DNA from: Streptomyces lincolnensis | GTDB lineage: Bacteria; Actinomycetota; Actinomycetes; Streptomycetales; Streptomycetaceae | NCBI RefSeq assembly: GCF_021173675.1 | Contig: NZ_JAIHON010000011.1 | Span: 186,001-250,000 of the forward strand | Length of the DNA stretch: 64,000 nt | Reading direction: 5' to 3' | In this document: positions 33,951-43,891 of the stretch, one piece after another | Layout: each line of letters begins with the position of its first letter | How positions within the stretch are numbered: position 1 is the stretch's first letter | Program-made: the position numbers and the translations under genes | Notes under the pieces: generated by a model | Told to the model about the DNA's origin: nothing | Seen by the model: the letters and a program-made list of their open reading frames with translations, nothing else | Database searches by the model: none

Positions 33951-34625
33951 CTAGGACGCGAACAACCGCACGCCCCAGCCGGCATGCACCTCCGCCCCGA
34001 TCTCCAACAGCGGCGCGGACGCCGCGGGCAACGCGTCGGCCCCCTCGTCGACAACACACCGCGCGTCCTCCACCGCCCGATCCGCGACACGATCCAGCTC
34101 CGGCGCCAGCCGCGCCAGCACCCCGGTCGCCTCGAACGGGTCGAGGGAGAGCAACCGCACCGTCGCCGACGCGGGCCCGCTCACACTCTCGTACGCCGCG
34201 CAGTAGGCCGCGTCCACGGCCCCCAGCCCGGCCGCCCGGGCCGTGAGCCCCAGCACCACCGGCTGATGCGCCCCCTTGGGGAACTCCCGTGCCAGGGCGT
34301 CCAGTTCGTCCGAGGGCCAGGTGGCCCGCGCGGCCCGCGTCAGCTGCCGGCCGAGCTTGCGCGCGGCGGTCCGCAGCGCGGGGGACGGCGTCCGCGCGTC
34401 GGCGGCGGCGTCCAACTCCACGGGATCCACGCCGAGTACGGCCGCCGCGGCCAGCGCGGCGGCGACCCGCCCCGCCGTGTGCAACCGCCCCCGGCAGAAG
34501 TCCTCCAGGCTCGCGGCGCCGGTGACCCGGCCGGCTTTGACGGCGGCCTCGGCCCCGCCGGAGTGCGCGTGCCCTCCGGCGGGGAAGCGGCCGTCGGCCA
34601 GGACGAGAAGTGCTGCTCGTGACAT
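33951..34625 (-). CDS. ureF: Urease accessory protein UreF
   Basis: The 224-residue helical protein links UreD and UreG during urease activation. Family segments include [19 protein letters not shown] at the N-terminus, [11 protein letters not shown], and the conserved C-terminal [20 protein letters not shown]. The start is an ATG 14 bases after the ureC stop. Codon use and spacing match the neighbours. Confidence 0.92.
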   Translation of the reverse strand: MSRAALLVLADGRFPAGGHAHSGGAEAAVKAGRVTGAASLEDFCRGRLHTAGRVAAALAAAAVLGVDPVELDAAADARTPSPALRTAARKLGRQLTRAARATWPSDELDALAREFPKGAHQPVVLGLTARAAGLGAVDAAYCAAYESVSGPASATVRLLSLDPFEATGVLARLAPELDRVADRAVEDARCVVDEGADALPAASAPLLEIGAEVHAGWGVRLFAS

Positions 34626-34639
34626 CGGCTACCGCGCCA

Positions 34640-36353
<1,714 letters not shown>

Positions 36354-36361
<8 letters not shown>

Positions 36362-36665
36362 CGAGGGCACCTCCGGTCTCCCCGCGCAGGCCGGGCACCA
36401 CACGGGCACCGGCGAGCGGGACGAGTTCGACGTCGACGGGGATCCCGGGCTCGAAGCGCACGGCGGTGCCGGCGGCGATGTTGAGCCGCTTGCCGCGCGC
36501 GGCGGCACGGTCGAAGTCCAGACCGGGGTTGGCCTCGGCGAAGTGGTAGTGGGAGCCGACCTGGACGGGCCGGTCGGCGGCGTTGAGGACGGTCAGCGCG
36601 GTGACGTCGAGGCCCTCGTTGTACACGATCGGGTCGTCGGCGAAGAGGAACTCTCCGGGGATCAT
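36354..36665 (-). CDS. ureB: Urease subunit beta
   Basis: The 103-residue structural subunit has the typical MIPGEFLF start, [19 protein letters not shown], and the beta-rich GTAVRFEPG segment. It overlaps ureC by 8 bases and starts 11 bases after ureA. It has no catalytic residues and helps form the trimeric core. Confidence 0.96.
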
Positions 36666-36676
36666 CGGGGCCCCTC

Positions 36677-36979
36677 TCAGACGATCGGGTCGTGGACGGT
36701 GACGAGCTTGGTGCCGTCCGGGAAGGTCGCCTCGACCTGGACGTCGTGGATCATCTCGGGGATGCCCTCCATGACGTCGTCCCTGGTGAGCAGCTTGCGC
36801 CCGGAGGCCATCAGCTCCGCGACGGTCCGGCCGTCACGGGCGCCTTCGAGGATGTGCGATGTGATGAGGGCGACCGCCTCGGGATGATTCAGCCTGAGCC
36901 CGCGGGCCCGGCGCTTCTCCGCCACGTCGGCCGCCACGTGGATGAGCAGCCTCTCTTGCTCGTGCGGGGTCAGTTGCAC
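36677..36979 (-). CDS. ureA: Urease subunit gamma
   Basis: The 100-residue subunit begins [18 protein letters not shown] and has the typical [10 protein letters not shown] and [19 protein letters not shown] segments. GTG at 36979 is chosen because it gives the exact family length and has GAGGTGGGA upstream; a GTG 12 bases earlier and an ATG at 37087 are less likely. It is the first gene of ureABCFGD. No ureE is present, as is usual in actinobacteria. Confidence 0.95.
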   Translation of the reverse strand: MQLTPHEQERLLIHVAADVAEKRRARGLRLNHPEAVALITSHILEGARDGRTVAELMASGRKLLTRDDVMEGIPEMIHDVQVEATFPDGTKLVTVHDPIV

Positions 36980-37001
36980 GTCCCACCTCACAGTCCTCGC
37001 T

Positions 37002-37021
37002 CCGGACCGTGCGGGGTCCGG
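37002..37021 (-). terminator. Hairpin between tetR and ureA
   Basis: CCGGACC and GGTCCGG form a 7-bp stem with a 6-base loop, 46 bp after the TetR stop and 22 bp before the ureA start. It could end tetR transcription or be part of the ureA leader. Confidence 0.4.
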
Positions 37022-37067
37022 TTTCCGCAGCCCCGGGGCAAAGTCCCTGGTGGCGTGGAGGGGCAGG

Positions 37068-37742
37068 CTAGTTGGATGGCGTTTCAACCAAGTTAACCGC
37101 GCCGTCCACCGCCCCCGTGCCGACCTCCCCGGGCGACATGCTCATCAGCGCCCGCAGCCCGTCCCGCAGGACGTCCACCGGCGCGGGACCGAACAGGGCC
37201 TGCTGGGCGATGAAGCCGACGACGGCGGCGATCATCGTGCGGGCCACGTGGTCCGGCTCGATGTCGGGGCGCATCACCCCGGACTCCTGGTAGGCCGCCA
37301 CGATCCGTCCCCAGGCCGCGCGGACGGCGCCGTACCCCTCCCCCAGCACGGCCGCCAGCTCGGGGTTGCGCGGGATCTCCGACCACACCTGCACGACCAG
37401 ACGCGGGAAGGCGGGGACGCCGTCGACGACGAGGTTGGCCCGCAGGGCGAGGGCCCGGCTCAGGACGGCGGCCACGAGGCTGTCGGGCCGCGGTGGCGGG
37501 CTCTGCCGGGCCGCCTCCTCGAAGGCACCGCTCACCTCGCCGAGCACCTCCGAGATGATCGCGGCGATCAGCTCCTCCTTGCCGCTGAAGTAGCGGTACA
37601 CCGCCCCGGCCGACAGATCGGCCTCCTTCAGGACGTCCTGCATCGACGTGGCGTGGAAGCCGTTGCGGGCGAAGCAGAGCGCGGCGGCGTCGAGGATCTG
37701 CCGACGGCGGGCGTCGAGGTGTGCCTGGGATACGCGTGCCAT
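37068..37742 (-). CDS. TetR-family regulator
   Basis: The 224-residue protein has a TetR helix-turn-helix at about residues 13-58 ([20 protein letters not shown], then [16 protein letters not shown]) and a helical ligand domain. It is divergent from a membrane-protein gene, and both promoters carry a copy of an AAACGAAC-type sequence, so it should repress itself and its neighbour. It lies upstream of ureA on the same strand, but a hairpin separates them. The ligand is probably a compound moved by the neighbouring membrane protein; this is inferred. Confidence 0.92.
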   Translation of the reverse strand: MARVSQAHLDARRRQILDAAALCFARNGFHATSMQDVLKEADLSAGAVYRYFSGKEELIAAIISEVLGEVSGAFEEAARQSPPPRPDSLVAAVLSRALALRANLVVDGVPAFPRLVVQVWSEIPRNPELAAVLGEGYGAVRAAWGRIVAAYQESGVMRPDIEPDHVARTMIAAVVGFIAQQALFGPAPVDVLRDGLRALMSMSPGEVGTGAVDGAVNLVETPSN

Positions 37743-37752
37743 GGTCCACAAA

Positions 37753-37831
37753 CTAAAACGAACATTCCTTCTTGACAAGACGCGCGGACGGCGGGACGGT
37801 GAGGGCGCACCTAAAACGAACGATCCTTCTT
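37753..37831. promoter_or_regulatory. Duplicated TetR operator (direct repeat)
   Basis: CTAAAACGAAC followed by ATTCCTTCTT (37753-37773) recurs at 37811-37831 with two base changes (GA for AT at the centre). Each copy resembles the palindromic AAACGAAC-GTTCGTTT type of TetR site. One copy is 11 bp from the tetR start and the other 50 bp from the divergent gene start. Confidence 0.7.
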
Positions 37832-37880
37832 TTTGACTCGCGGACCTGGATCCAGGTCCGCCACAGCCCCGAGGAGTCCC

Positions 37881-38909
37881 ATGTCCACCGCATCCGCTAC
37901 ACAGCCCGAGCCACGCCGACTCCCCCACGGGCGCCGCCTCGCCGTCGTGATGGTGCTCGCCCCGCTGCTCGCCGCCCTCGCCCTGTGGGCCTCCGCCTGG
38001 CCGGCCGCCCGCACCGCGCCCCGCGACCTGCCCCTGGGGGTGGCCGGACCCGCGCAGGCCGTGACACAGCTGGAGCGGCAACTCGAACAGCGCGAGGGCG
38101 CGTTCGAGGTCCACCGCTACGCCGACGAGGCGGCCGCCCGGGAGGCCATCGAGGACCGGACCGTATACGGCGCGGTCGTGGTCACCGCCCAGGGCCCCGA
38201 ACTGCTCACCGCGTCGGCCGCGAGCCCCGTGGTCGCGCAGTTGCTCCAGCAGGCGGTGGCGGAACAGGCGGCCGCCGAGGGCACCGAGGTCAGGACGGTC
38301 GACGTCGTGGCCGCGCCCGAGGGGGACCCACGGGGTGCCGCGCTCAACGCGAGCCTGCTGCCGTTGGCCATCGCCGGCATCGCGGCGGGCGCGGTGGTGA
38401 CCCTGCTCGGGCTGCGCGGACCGCGCGCCGCGATCGCGCTGCTCGGCGCCTCCGCCCTGGTCGGCGTGACCACCGCCGCCATCGCGCACAGCTGGCTCGG
38501 GGTCCTCACGGGCGACTGGTGGGCCGAGGCCGGCACGTTCGGCCTGACGACGCTGGCCATCGGTGCGGCGGTCGCGGGGCTCGCCGCCCTGATCGGCACC
38601 GCGGGGGTCGGCATCGCGGCGGCCACCGTGATGCTGATCGGCAACCCGTTCTCCGGAGCACCCAGCGCCCCGCAGATGCTGCCCGAGCCGGCCGGCGCCA
38701 TCGGCCAGTGGCTGCCGCCGGGCGCGGGGACGACGCTGCTGCGCTCGGTGTCGTTCTTCGACGGAGCCGCGGCGACCGGGCCCGCTCTCACGCTCACCTG
38801 GTGGGCGGCGCTCGGCCTGGGCGCCGTACTGCTCGGCGGGGTGCTCGCCAAGCGCCCGAAGAGCGACGCCGAGCCCGCGTCCCGGCGGGAGCTGACCACC
38901 GTCGGCTGA
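37881..38909 (+). CDS. Membrane protein, ABC-2/YhgE-like
   Basis: The 342-residue protein has one membrane helix near residues 20-42, a 120-residue extracytoplasmic region with LPLGVAGPAQAV and VYGAVVV, and then about five further helices. This layout resembles ABC-2-type or Pip/YhgE-like proteins that act in export without an adjacent ATPase. The ATG follows GAGGAG. It is divergent from a TetR repressor with a duplicated operator, a common arrangement for efflux genes. A strong terminator follows. Confidence 0.8.
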   Translation: MSTASATQPEPRRLPHGRRLAVVMVLAPLLAALALWASAWPAARTAPRDLPLGVAGPAQAVTQLERQLEQREGAFEVHRYADEAAAREAIEDRTVYGAVVVTAQGPELLTASAASPVVAQLLQQAVAEQAAAEGTEVRTVDVVAAPEGDPRGAALNASLLPLAIAGIAAGAVVTLLGLRGPRAAIALLGASALVGVTTAAIAHSWLGVLTGDWWAEAGTFGLTTLAIGAAVAGLAALIGTAGVGIAAATVMLIGNPFSGAPSAPQMLPEPAGAIGQWLPPGAGTTLLRSVSFFDGAAATGPALTLTWWAALGLGAVLLGGVLAKRPKSDAEPASRRELTTVG

Positions 38910-38935
38910 CTGCTGCCGGCCGACCACCCCGGTCC

Positions 38936-38975
38936 GACCGTGCGCCCCCGCTGTAGCGGACGGGGGCGCACGGTC
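38936..38975. terminator. Strong terminator hairpin
   Basis: GACCGTGCGCCCCCG pairs perfectly with CGGGGGCGCACGGTC over 15 bp with a 10-base loop. It lies 27 bp past the membrane-protein stop and 33 bp past the convergent antitoxin stop, so it may serve both. Confidence 0.8.
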
Positions 38976-39008
38976 CTGTCGTCTGTCAGGGGCGCCGCAC
39001 GGGGCGCT

Positions 39009-39287
39009 CTAGGAGGCCCCGTGCCCGCGGTGATGGGCCGCGATACCGAACCGCTGCTGTTCGCGAGGAGCGGACGCGGCCTCACGGACGGTGGAGACGG
39101 CGCTGATCACCTGCTCCTCCGCGGGTTCCGCAAGCTCCTCCAGCCGTTCGAGATCGGCTGCGGAGACCAGCGCCACCAGGGGCTTTCCATGCCGCGTCAC
39201 GACGACGCGCTCACCGCCGTACACCACTCGGTTGATCAGGTCGGCGAGTTCAGCCCTGGCTTGCGTCACCGGAATCTCGTAGGCCAT
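39009..39287 (-). CDS. Phd/YefM-family antitoxin-like protein
   Basis: The 92-residue protein has the Phd/YefM pattern: [40 protein letters not shown]-type N-terminal DNA-binding domain with a flexible charged end. No Doc, YoeB or other toxin gene is next to it. It is divergent from the clpP paralogue with 63 bp between starts, and that gap holds a TGTACA palindrome of the type bound by YefM. It may regulate itself and clpP, or pair with a toxin elsewhere. Confidence 0.88.
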   Translation of the reverse strand: MAYEIPVTQARAELADLINRVVYGGERVVVTRHGKPLVALVSAADLERLEELAEPAEEQVISAVSTVREAASAPREQQRFGIAAHHRGHGAS

Positions 39288-39305
39288 ACCCCCATTCTAA
39301 CGTCA

Positions 39306-39320
39306 CGTACATCCTGTACA
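39306..39320. promoter_or_regulatory. YefM-type TGTACA palindrome
   Basis: GTACA-TCC-TGTAC is a perfect 13-bp palindrome (39307-39319) and contains one full TGTACA (39315-39320). It lies between the divergent antitoxin-like gene and clpP. TGTACA is the known core of the E. coli YefM site. Confidence 0.65.
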
Positions 39321-39350
39321 TTTTTTACAGACGCCGAAGGAGGGGTTCCC

Positions 39351-39986
39351 ATGACCCGACCGTCCGCCCGCTACGTCCTGCCCGAGTTCACCGAGCGCAC
39401 CAGCTACGGGACCAAGTCGATGGATCCGTACTCGAAGCTGCTGGAGGAGCGGATCGTCTTCCTCGGGACGCCGATCGACGACGTCTCGGCGAACGACGTG
39501 ATGGCCCAGTTCATGTACCTCGAGTACCAGGACCCCGACCGGGACATCGCGCTGTACATCAACTCCCCCGGCGGCTCGTTCAGTGCGATGTCGGCGATCT
39601 ACGACACGATGCAGTACGTCCGGTGCGACGTGGAGACGACCTGCCTCGGGCAGGCTGGCTCGTCGGCCGCGGTGTTGCTGGCGGCGGGGGCCCCGGGCAA
39701 GCGGAATCTGCTGCCGGGTGCCCGCGTGGTGATCCACCAGCCCGCGCTGGCCGACCCGGTGCAGGGGCAGGCCAGCGATCTGGCGATCCAGGCCGAGGAG
39801 TTGACGCGGGTGCGGACCCGCCTGGAGGAGATGCTCGTCCAGCACACCGGTCGCACCCGGGAGCAGGTGACCGCGGACATCGAGCGGGACAAGATCCTGG
39901 ACGCCCCGGGCGCGCTGGAGTACGGGCTCGCGGACCGGATCATCCCGAGCCGCAAGGCCTCCTCCGCCGCGCCCGGCGCGAGGTGA
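39351..39986 (+). CDS. clpP: ATP-dependent Clp protease proteolytic subunit paralogue
   Basis: The 211-residue serine protease subunit has the nucleophile in [13 protein letters not shown] (Ser104), catalytic His129 in RVVIHQP, and a probable Asp180 in [17 protein letters not shown] forms the oxyanion region. The nucleophile motif GQAGSS differs from the usual GQAASM, as in Streptomyces ClpP3-5-type paralogues. It needs a Clp ATPase, none being nearby. GAAGGAGGGG precedes the ATG. The gene is divergent from a Phd/YefM-like protein and is followed by a 101-residue unknown gene. Confidence 0.92.
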   Translation: MTRPSARYVLPEFTERTSYGTKSMDPYSKLLEERIVFLGTPIDDVSANDVMAQFMYLEYQDPDRDIALYINSPGGSFSAMSAIYDTMQYVRCDVETTCLGQAGSSAAVLLAAGAPGKRNLLPGARVVIHQPALADPVQGQASDLAIQAEELTRVRTRLEEMLVQHTGRTREQVTADIERDKILDAPGALEYGLADRIIPSRKASSAAPGAR

Positions 39987-39993
39987 GCCGTCG

Positions 39994-40299
39994 ATGCTGC
40001 CCGATCTGCCACCGCTGCCCGCCCTCACCCGCGCCGAGGGCGAACTGATCGACCGTTACCTCGACGTGGTCGACCTGCTCGGGCGGATCAACCCGGGCCG
40101 GCACGGCGACACCTACCGCGGACTGCGCGCGGCCCAGGCGCTGGTGGGCAAGGCGACCGCGCTGCGCGACGCCCTGGAACTGATGCACCGCCGGGGCGAG
40201 ACCGAGCTGCACGCCGACACGCTGGCGCGTGCGCTGCGTGTCCTGGACGGGGAGCGCCGCACGGCTCGCGTCATCGTTCCGCCGCGCTCCGACAGTTGA
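39994..40299 (+). CDS. Unknown 101-residue protein downstream of clpP
   Basis: I do not recognise the family. The protein is helical and charged, with MLPDLPPLPALTRAEGELID and the later YRGLRAAQALVGKATALRDA, and no membrane segment or signal peptide. It starts 7 bases after the clpP stop, so it is almost certainly co-translated with it. A role as a ClpP partner is possible but rests only on position. A hairpin terminator follows. Confidence 0.7.
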   Translation: MLPDLPPLPALTRAEGELIDRYLDVVDLLGRINPGRHGDTYRGLRAAQALVGKATALRDALELMHRRGETELHADTLARALRVLDGERRTARVIVPPRSDS

Positions 40300-40310
40300 C
40301 GCACCCCCAG

Positions 40311-40353
40311 CCGGTCCGGACGTCCGGCCTCCGCGCCGGGGCGTCCGGGCCGG
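40311..40353 (+). terminator. Probable terminator after the clpP unit
   Basis: CCGGTCCGGACG and CGTCCGGGCCGG pair over 12 bp with one wobble around a 19-base interior that can pair further. It lies 11 bp past the 101-residue gene. Confidence 0.5.
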
Positions 40354-40639
40354 GGTTGAAACGAACCAAACGGCGTACCCCCGTTCGGAGTAGACGCGGT
40401 TCCTTCTTCCGGCCCGAAAAGCTTGCGCAACGCGCGTAGGACGGGGACGGAGTGTGACGTTCCTGTGCTGGTCCGGACGTCCTCAAGGGCCTCGACACCT
40501 CTTCGAACAAGGGGGTGTCCACCCGAACGGGTGAGTGGTGAGTAACAACACAAACCACCGGTTCCGTTGGGATTTTCGGACATCGGTGAGCCAAGATCCC
40601 TGTCTGACGACAAGCCCCCGCCGCAGCGGCGGGGCGATC
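40354..40639. other. Upstream region of the riboswitch transcript
   Basis: About 290 bp without a gene. It is locally richer in A and T (for example GTGGTGAGTAACAACACAAA near 40530) and should hold the promoter and the start of the long leader of the NlpC/P60 gene. I see no convincing open frame and no clear operator. Confidence 0.4.
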
Positions 40640-40843
40640 CGGGTGGACGCCGAGTCCTGCCGCCGCCCGGATGACCGGTCGACAGAAGTGGATCGGCAGG
40701 AGTGGAGGACCCAGGCACGACGGGTCGCCGGAACGGTCACGCCATGACCGGGTCGAGCAGCCCTTGGGGTGAAGCCGCGTCAGCGGCCGGGCAACTTCGC
40801 CAGCCCGAATCCGACAGGTCATCCTTCACAGGCGGCTGACGAA
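40640..40843 (+). promoter_or_regulatory. Cyclic di-AMP riboswitch (ydaO/yuaA)
   Basis: The leader contains the conserved ydaO elements in order: GCCGAGTCCTGCCG, ACAGAAGTGGATCGGCAGG, CTTGGGGTGAAGCCGC, GGGCAACTTCGCC, and AGCCCGAATCCGACAGGTCA, closing with GGCGGCTGACGAAGGG directly before the ribosome site. ydaO senses cyclic di-AMP and is found ahead of cell-wall hydrolase genes in Streptomyces, as here. High cyclic di-AMP would be expected to lower expression. The ends are approximate. Confidence 0.9.
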
Positions 40844-40852
40844 GGGTTGCGC

Positions 40853-41326
40853 ATGACTGCGCTCAATCGTGTCCCGTCGCTCATGGCCCGGGCCGGTACG
40901 GCCTCGGCGTTCGCCATCGCCGCTGTGGGCGGCTCGGTCGTGGTCCCCGGTGTCGCATCCGACGCCGCGGCCGCCACGCCGGCGACGAAGGCACTTCAGG
41001 TCGCGGCTTCCAAGAAGGGATCCCCCTACAAGTACGGCGCCGTCGGGCCGAACAGGTTCGACTGCTCCGGGCTGACGCTGTACTCGTTCAAGAAGGCGGG
41101 CAAGAAGCTGCCGCGCACGGCCGCCCAGCAGTACAACAAGACGCGCCACATCTCCGCCAAGAGCCGCAAGGCCGGAGACCTGGTGTTCTTCCACTCGGGC
41201 TCGAACGTGTACCACGTCGGCATCTACGCCGGAAAGGGGAAGCTCTGGCACTCCCCGAAGACCGGGGACGTCGTCAGGCTGCAGAAGATCTGGACCAAGA
41301 GCGTCTGGTACGGCCGGGTCAAGTAG
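40853..41326 (+). CDS. Secreted NlpC/P60 cell-wall hydrolase
   Basis: The 157-residue protein has a signal peptide (MTALNRVPSLMARAGTASAF onward, cleavage near ASDAAAA at about residue 40) and one NlpC/P60 domain. Catalytic Cys is in RFDCSGLTLYSF, His in VYHVGIYAG, and a third polar residue in LWHSPKTG. It should cleave peptidoglycan peptides. The ATG at 40853 has GAAGGG upstream and follows a cyclic di-AMP riboswitch, so expression responds to that messenger. It is compact, without LysM or other wall-binding modules. Confidence 0.93.
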   Translation: MTALNRVPSLMARAGTASAFAIAAVGGSVVVPGVASDAAAATPATKALQVAASKKGSPYKYGAVGPNRFDCSGLTLYSFKKAGKKLPRTAAQQYNKTRHISAKSRKAGDLVFFHSGSNVYHVGIYAGKGKLWHSPKTGDVVRLQKIWTKSVWYGRVK

Positions 41327-41423
41327 TGCCCTCCCGAGGGGGCGGCGGCGCTCTGATCCGCCGCCGCTCTCTCCGGGAACCCCCTGACGCGTGACACGGG
41401 CTCGGATGGTTACTCGTTCACGT

Positions 41424-41993
41424 ATGGCCGACCACCGTCCCTGCACCGCACGCAACGAGACTCCGCTGGAGCGTGCCGACCGCAACTTCGGCGAACTGCT
41501 CCAGGAACTGCGCGTCACCCAGACCGGGGTGCAGATCCTCTTCGCGTTCCTGCTGTCGCTGGCCTTCACCCAGCGTTTCCCGGACCTGGACACGGTCCAG
41601 CGCGTCACCTACGTGACCACACTGCTGCTCTCGGTGCTCGCGGCGGCCCTCTTCACCGCGCCCGCCGCCCTGCACCGCTTCCTCTTCCAGCAGGGCGCCA
41701 AGCCCCGCATCGTGCAGGTCTCCTCACGGCTCGCCTCGGTCGGCATGGCGGTCCTGGTCCTGGCGTTCACCGGGTCGGTGCTGCTCGTGGTCGACGTGAC
41801 GATCGGCCGGTCCGGTGGTATCGCGGCGGGCGCGGCGACCCTGTGCGTCTGTCTCGGCCTGTGGTGGCTGCTCCCTCGGCTGGTGCGGCGCGCCGACCGC
41901 GCCGAGCCCCTGCAGCACCGCACGACGATCAGGCCGCCCTCGGCGGTCCGGACAGGACCGCCGCACCGGGAACTGTCCACGCGCCGCCGGTGA
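41424..41993 (+). CDS. Membrane protein, DUF6328-like
   Basis: The 189-residue protein has a short charged N-terminus (ERADRNFGELLQELRVTQTG), four membrane segments within residues 35-155 and a basic cytoplasmic tail. I recall this layout as DUF6328, a family common in actinobacteria without a known role. Starts are uncertain: ATG at 41424 is used, with ATG at 41406 and GTG at 41391 as in-frame alternatives. No strong ribosome site marks any of them. It converges with the ATPase gene. Confidence 0.75.
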   Translation: MADHRPCTARNETPLERADRNFGELLQELRVTQTGVQILFAFLLSLAFTQRFPDLDTVQRVTYVTTLLLSVLAAALFTAPAALHRFLFQQGAKPRIVQVSSRLASVGMAVLVLAFTGSVLLVVDVTIGRSGGIAAGAATLCVCLGLWWLLPRLVRRADRAEPLQHRTTIRPPSAVRTGPPHRELSTRRR

Positions 41994-42058
41994 CCTCCTC
42001 TCCCGGCCGCTGACGCCCGCCCGGCGGACGACCGCGTACGGCCGTCACCCCGGCCGGG

Positions 42059-42517
42059 TCACGGTTCCTGCTGTCCCGCCGCCGTCACCGGCTGCGCCGG
42101 CACGGTCCACGGCAGTTCGATGGCGACGGTCTTGCCGCCCTCCCGGGTGGGCCTGACTCTCAGCTTGCCGCCGCACTCGGCGGTCAGCCAGCGGATGATC
42201 ACCATGCCCCGGCCGTTGTCCTGCTGGACGGCGGCGGGCAGCCGCTTGGGGAAGCGGGGATGGCTGTCGGTGACGCCGATGCGCAGCTGCTCGTCACGGT
42301 CGAGCGCGATGTCCACCGTGAAGGTGGGTGACTGCCCGAACGTGTGCTGGACGGCGTTGGTGGCGAGCTCGGAGACGATCAGGCGGATGGTGTCGGCGAC
42401 TTCGGCCCCCGGTGGCAGTCCCCACTCCGCCAGGATGGTGACCACGTACTCGCGGGCCGCGGAGACCGAGGCGGGCTCGCTCGGCAGAGTGACGGATGCT
42501 TCCAGATGGTCTGCCAT
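42059..42517 (-). CDS. RsbW-like ATP-binding protein (HATPase)
   Basis: The 152-residue protein is an anti-sigma-factor/RsbW-type histidine-kinase-like ATPase. The N-box is IRLIVSELATNAVQHTF, with the G-box NGRGMVIIRWL. There is no sensor or phosphoacceptor domain. In Streptomyces such ATPases sit next to an XRE regulator and a DUF397 protein, as here, in developmental control units related to whiJ and bldB. It is divergent from the XRE gene with a 213-bp gap that holds an AT-rich inverted repeat. Confidence 0.9.
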   Translation of the reverse strand: MADHLEASVTLPSEPASVSAAREYVVTILAEWGLPPGAEVADTIRLIVSELATNAVQHTFGQSPTFTVDIALDRDEQLRIGVTDSHPRFPKRLPAAVQQDNGRGMVIIRWLTAECGGKLRVRPTREGGKTVAIELPWTVPAQPVTAAGQQEP

Positions 42518-42643
42518 GGCGACGTCGTCCCTTTCCCACGGGACCGCGGTCCGACACGGAGCGGATGGTTCGAGTACGGTCCCGGACTGGTGCTTCGTCG
42601 CCAGACTGCCATTACCAAGGCGGTCACGGGTGGCGATCCACCA

Positions 42644-42659
42644 AGATATGCATATATCT
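42644..42659. promoter_or_regulatory. AT-rich inverted repeat
   Basis: AGATAT-GCAT-ATATCT lies in the divergent gap between the ATPase and XRE genes, 72 bp before the XRE start. It is the most AT-rich stretch in the area and a likely operator or promoter element of this regulatory set. Confidence 0.5.
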
Positions 42660-42730
42660 GTCGCTCGAAGCGGTGAACTCTACGACCTCAGACCGTATTT
42701 GGGCGCCCCGGTTGGAGTAAGGAGTAGCCC

Positions 42731-43591
42731 ATGCAGCACGGTCCCGCGGTGCGCCGCCGGAAGCTGGGCGCCGAACTGCGCGCCCTGCGCGCCGGTGCGG
42801 GGCTCACCAGCGGCGAGGCCGCCCGCCTGGTGGGCTGGCACCAGTCGAAGGTGAGCCGGATCGAGACCGGCGCGAGCGGTGTGAAACCGGCCGATGTGCG
42901 GTTACTCCTCGATGCCTACCGTGTGACGGACTCCCAACTACGGGAGTTGCTCCTGGTGTTGGCGGGGTCCGACGAGGGTGGCGGACGCCACCACTGGTGG
43001 CACGCGTACCGCGGTGTGCTGCCGCCGACCTACCGGGACTTCATCAGCCTGGAGTCCCAGGCGAGTGCGATGAGCACCTTGGAGACCTCAGTGGTCCCCG
43101 GACTGCTCCAGACACCCGAGTACGCCCGGGCGGTGACCAAGGCGGCGGTGGGCGGGCTGGACGACGAGCGCCTGCACGCCCTGGTCGAAGTACGGCTGGC
43201 CAGGCAGGACGTGCTCCGAGGGCATCCCCCGCTGGAGCTCAGCGCGGTGCTGGACGAGGCCGTGCTCAGACGCGAGGTCGGCGGTCCCGAGGTGATGGCG
43301 CGTCAGCTGGAGCGGTTGGTCGAGGCGGCGCGGCTGCCCCAAGTGCGGCTCCAGGTGCTGCCGTTCTCCGCGGGAGCGCACGTCGGCATTACCGGGCCTT
43401 TCGTTATCTTCTCATTTTCGAGCACATCTGATCTGGATGTGGTTGTTCTCGACCACTTGACGAGTAGCCTCTACCTCGAACGGAAAGAAGACCTCAGGGC
43501 CTACTCGGAGGCCTTCAACGCCCTTCAGATCCACGCCCTTTCGCCCGAGGACTCGTTGGATTACATCGCCGGATTGGGTGACGGCGTGTAA
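42731..43591 (+). CDS. XRE-family regulator with DUF5753 domain
   Basis: The 286-residue protein has an XRE helix-turn-helix at residues 10-65 (LGAELRALRAGAGLTSGEAA and GWHQSKVSRIETG) and a C-terminal DUF5753 domain (WHAYRGVLPPTYRDFISLES, VVPGLLQTPEYARAV, LVIF-like strands). Such proteins pair with DUF397 proteins in Streptomyces differentiation and antibiotic control. AAGGAG precedes the ATG. A DUF397 gene starts 9 bases downstream. Confidence 0.93.
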   Translation: MQHGPAVRRRKLGAELRALRAGAGLTSGEAARLVGWHQSKVSRIETGASGVKPADVRLLLDAYRVTDSQLRELLLVLAGSDEGGGRHHWWHAYRGVLPPTYRDFISLESQASAMSTLETSVVPGLLQTPEYARAVTKAAVGGLDDERLHALVEVRLARQDVLRGHPPLELSAVLDEAVLRREVGGPEVMARQLERLVEAARLPQVRLQVLPFSAGAHVGITGPFVIFSFSSTSDLDVVVLDHLTSSLYLERKEDLRAYSEAFNALQIHALSPEDSLDYIAGLGDGV

Positions 43592-43600
43592 GGAGGCACC

Positions 43601-43828
43601 ATGTCAGCTCTGCCTCGGCACGTACCTTCCAGCAACGATCTGCACGCCGTGCGGTGGCTGCGCAGCAGCTACAGCACGGGAGCCAACAACTGCGTCGAGA
43701 CGGCACGACCGAGCGGCGGCCCCTGGGCCGGTCTGCTCGCCGTGCGCGACTCCAAGGATCCGGCCGGACCCGCGCTGCTCTTCTCCCCCGGGAGCTGGGC
43801 GGGATTCACTGCCGCGTTCCGGTCCTGA
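43601..43828 (+). CDS. DUF397 protein
   Basis: The 75-residue protein has the DUF397 pattern: WLRSSYSTGANNCVE near residues 19-33, VRDSKDPAGPALLFSPG, and the terminal SWAGFTAAF. In Streptomyces these small proteins act with the adjacent XRE/DUF5753 regulator, sometimes as antagonist (WhiJ/BldB-like pairs). The ATG follows AAGGAGGC. The downstream gap of 63 bp separates it from convergent bioF. Confidence 0.92.
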   Translation: MSALPRHVPSSNDLHAVRWLRSSYSTGANNCVETARPSGGPWAGLLAVRDSKDPAGPALLFSPGSWAGFTAAFRS

Positions 43829-43891
43829 CCCGCCTACTCACTCGCTCACCCGGTCCAGCAGGGTGGCGGCGCACGGCCGTGTCACGCCGAC

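Noticed and set aside
38940-39350. Longer ClpP start at 38940
   Set aside because: The extension runs through a terminator hairpin and the divergent antitoxin gene; GAAGGAGGGG before 39351 marks the true start.
41073-41326. Intein or extra domain in the NlpC/P60 protein
   Set aside because: Length is that of a single catalytic domain; catalytic residues are contiguous.
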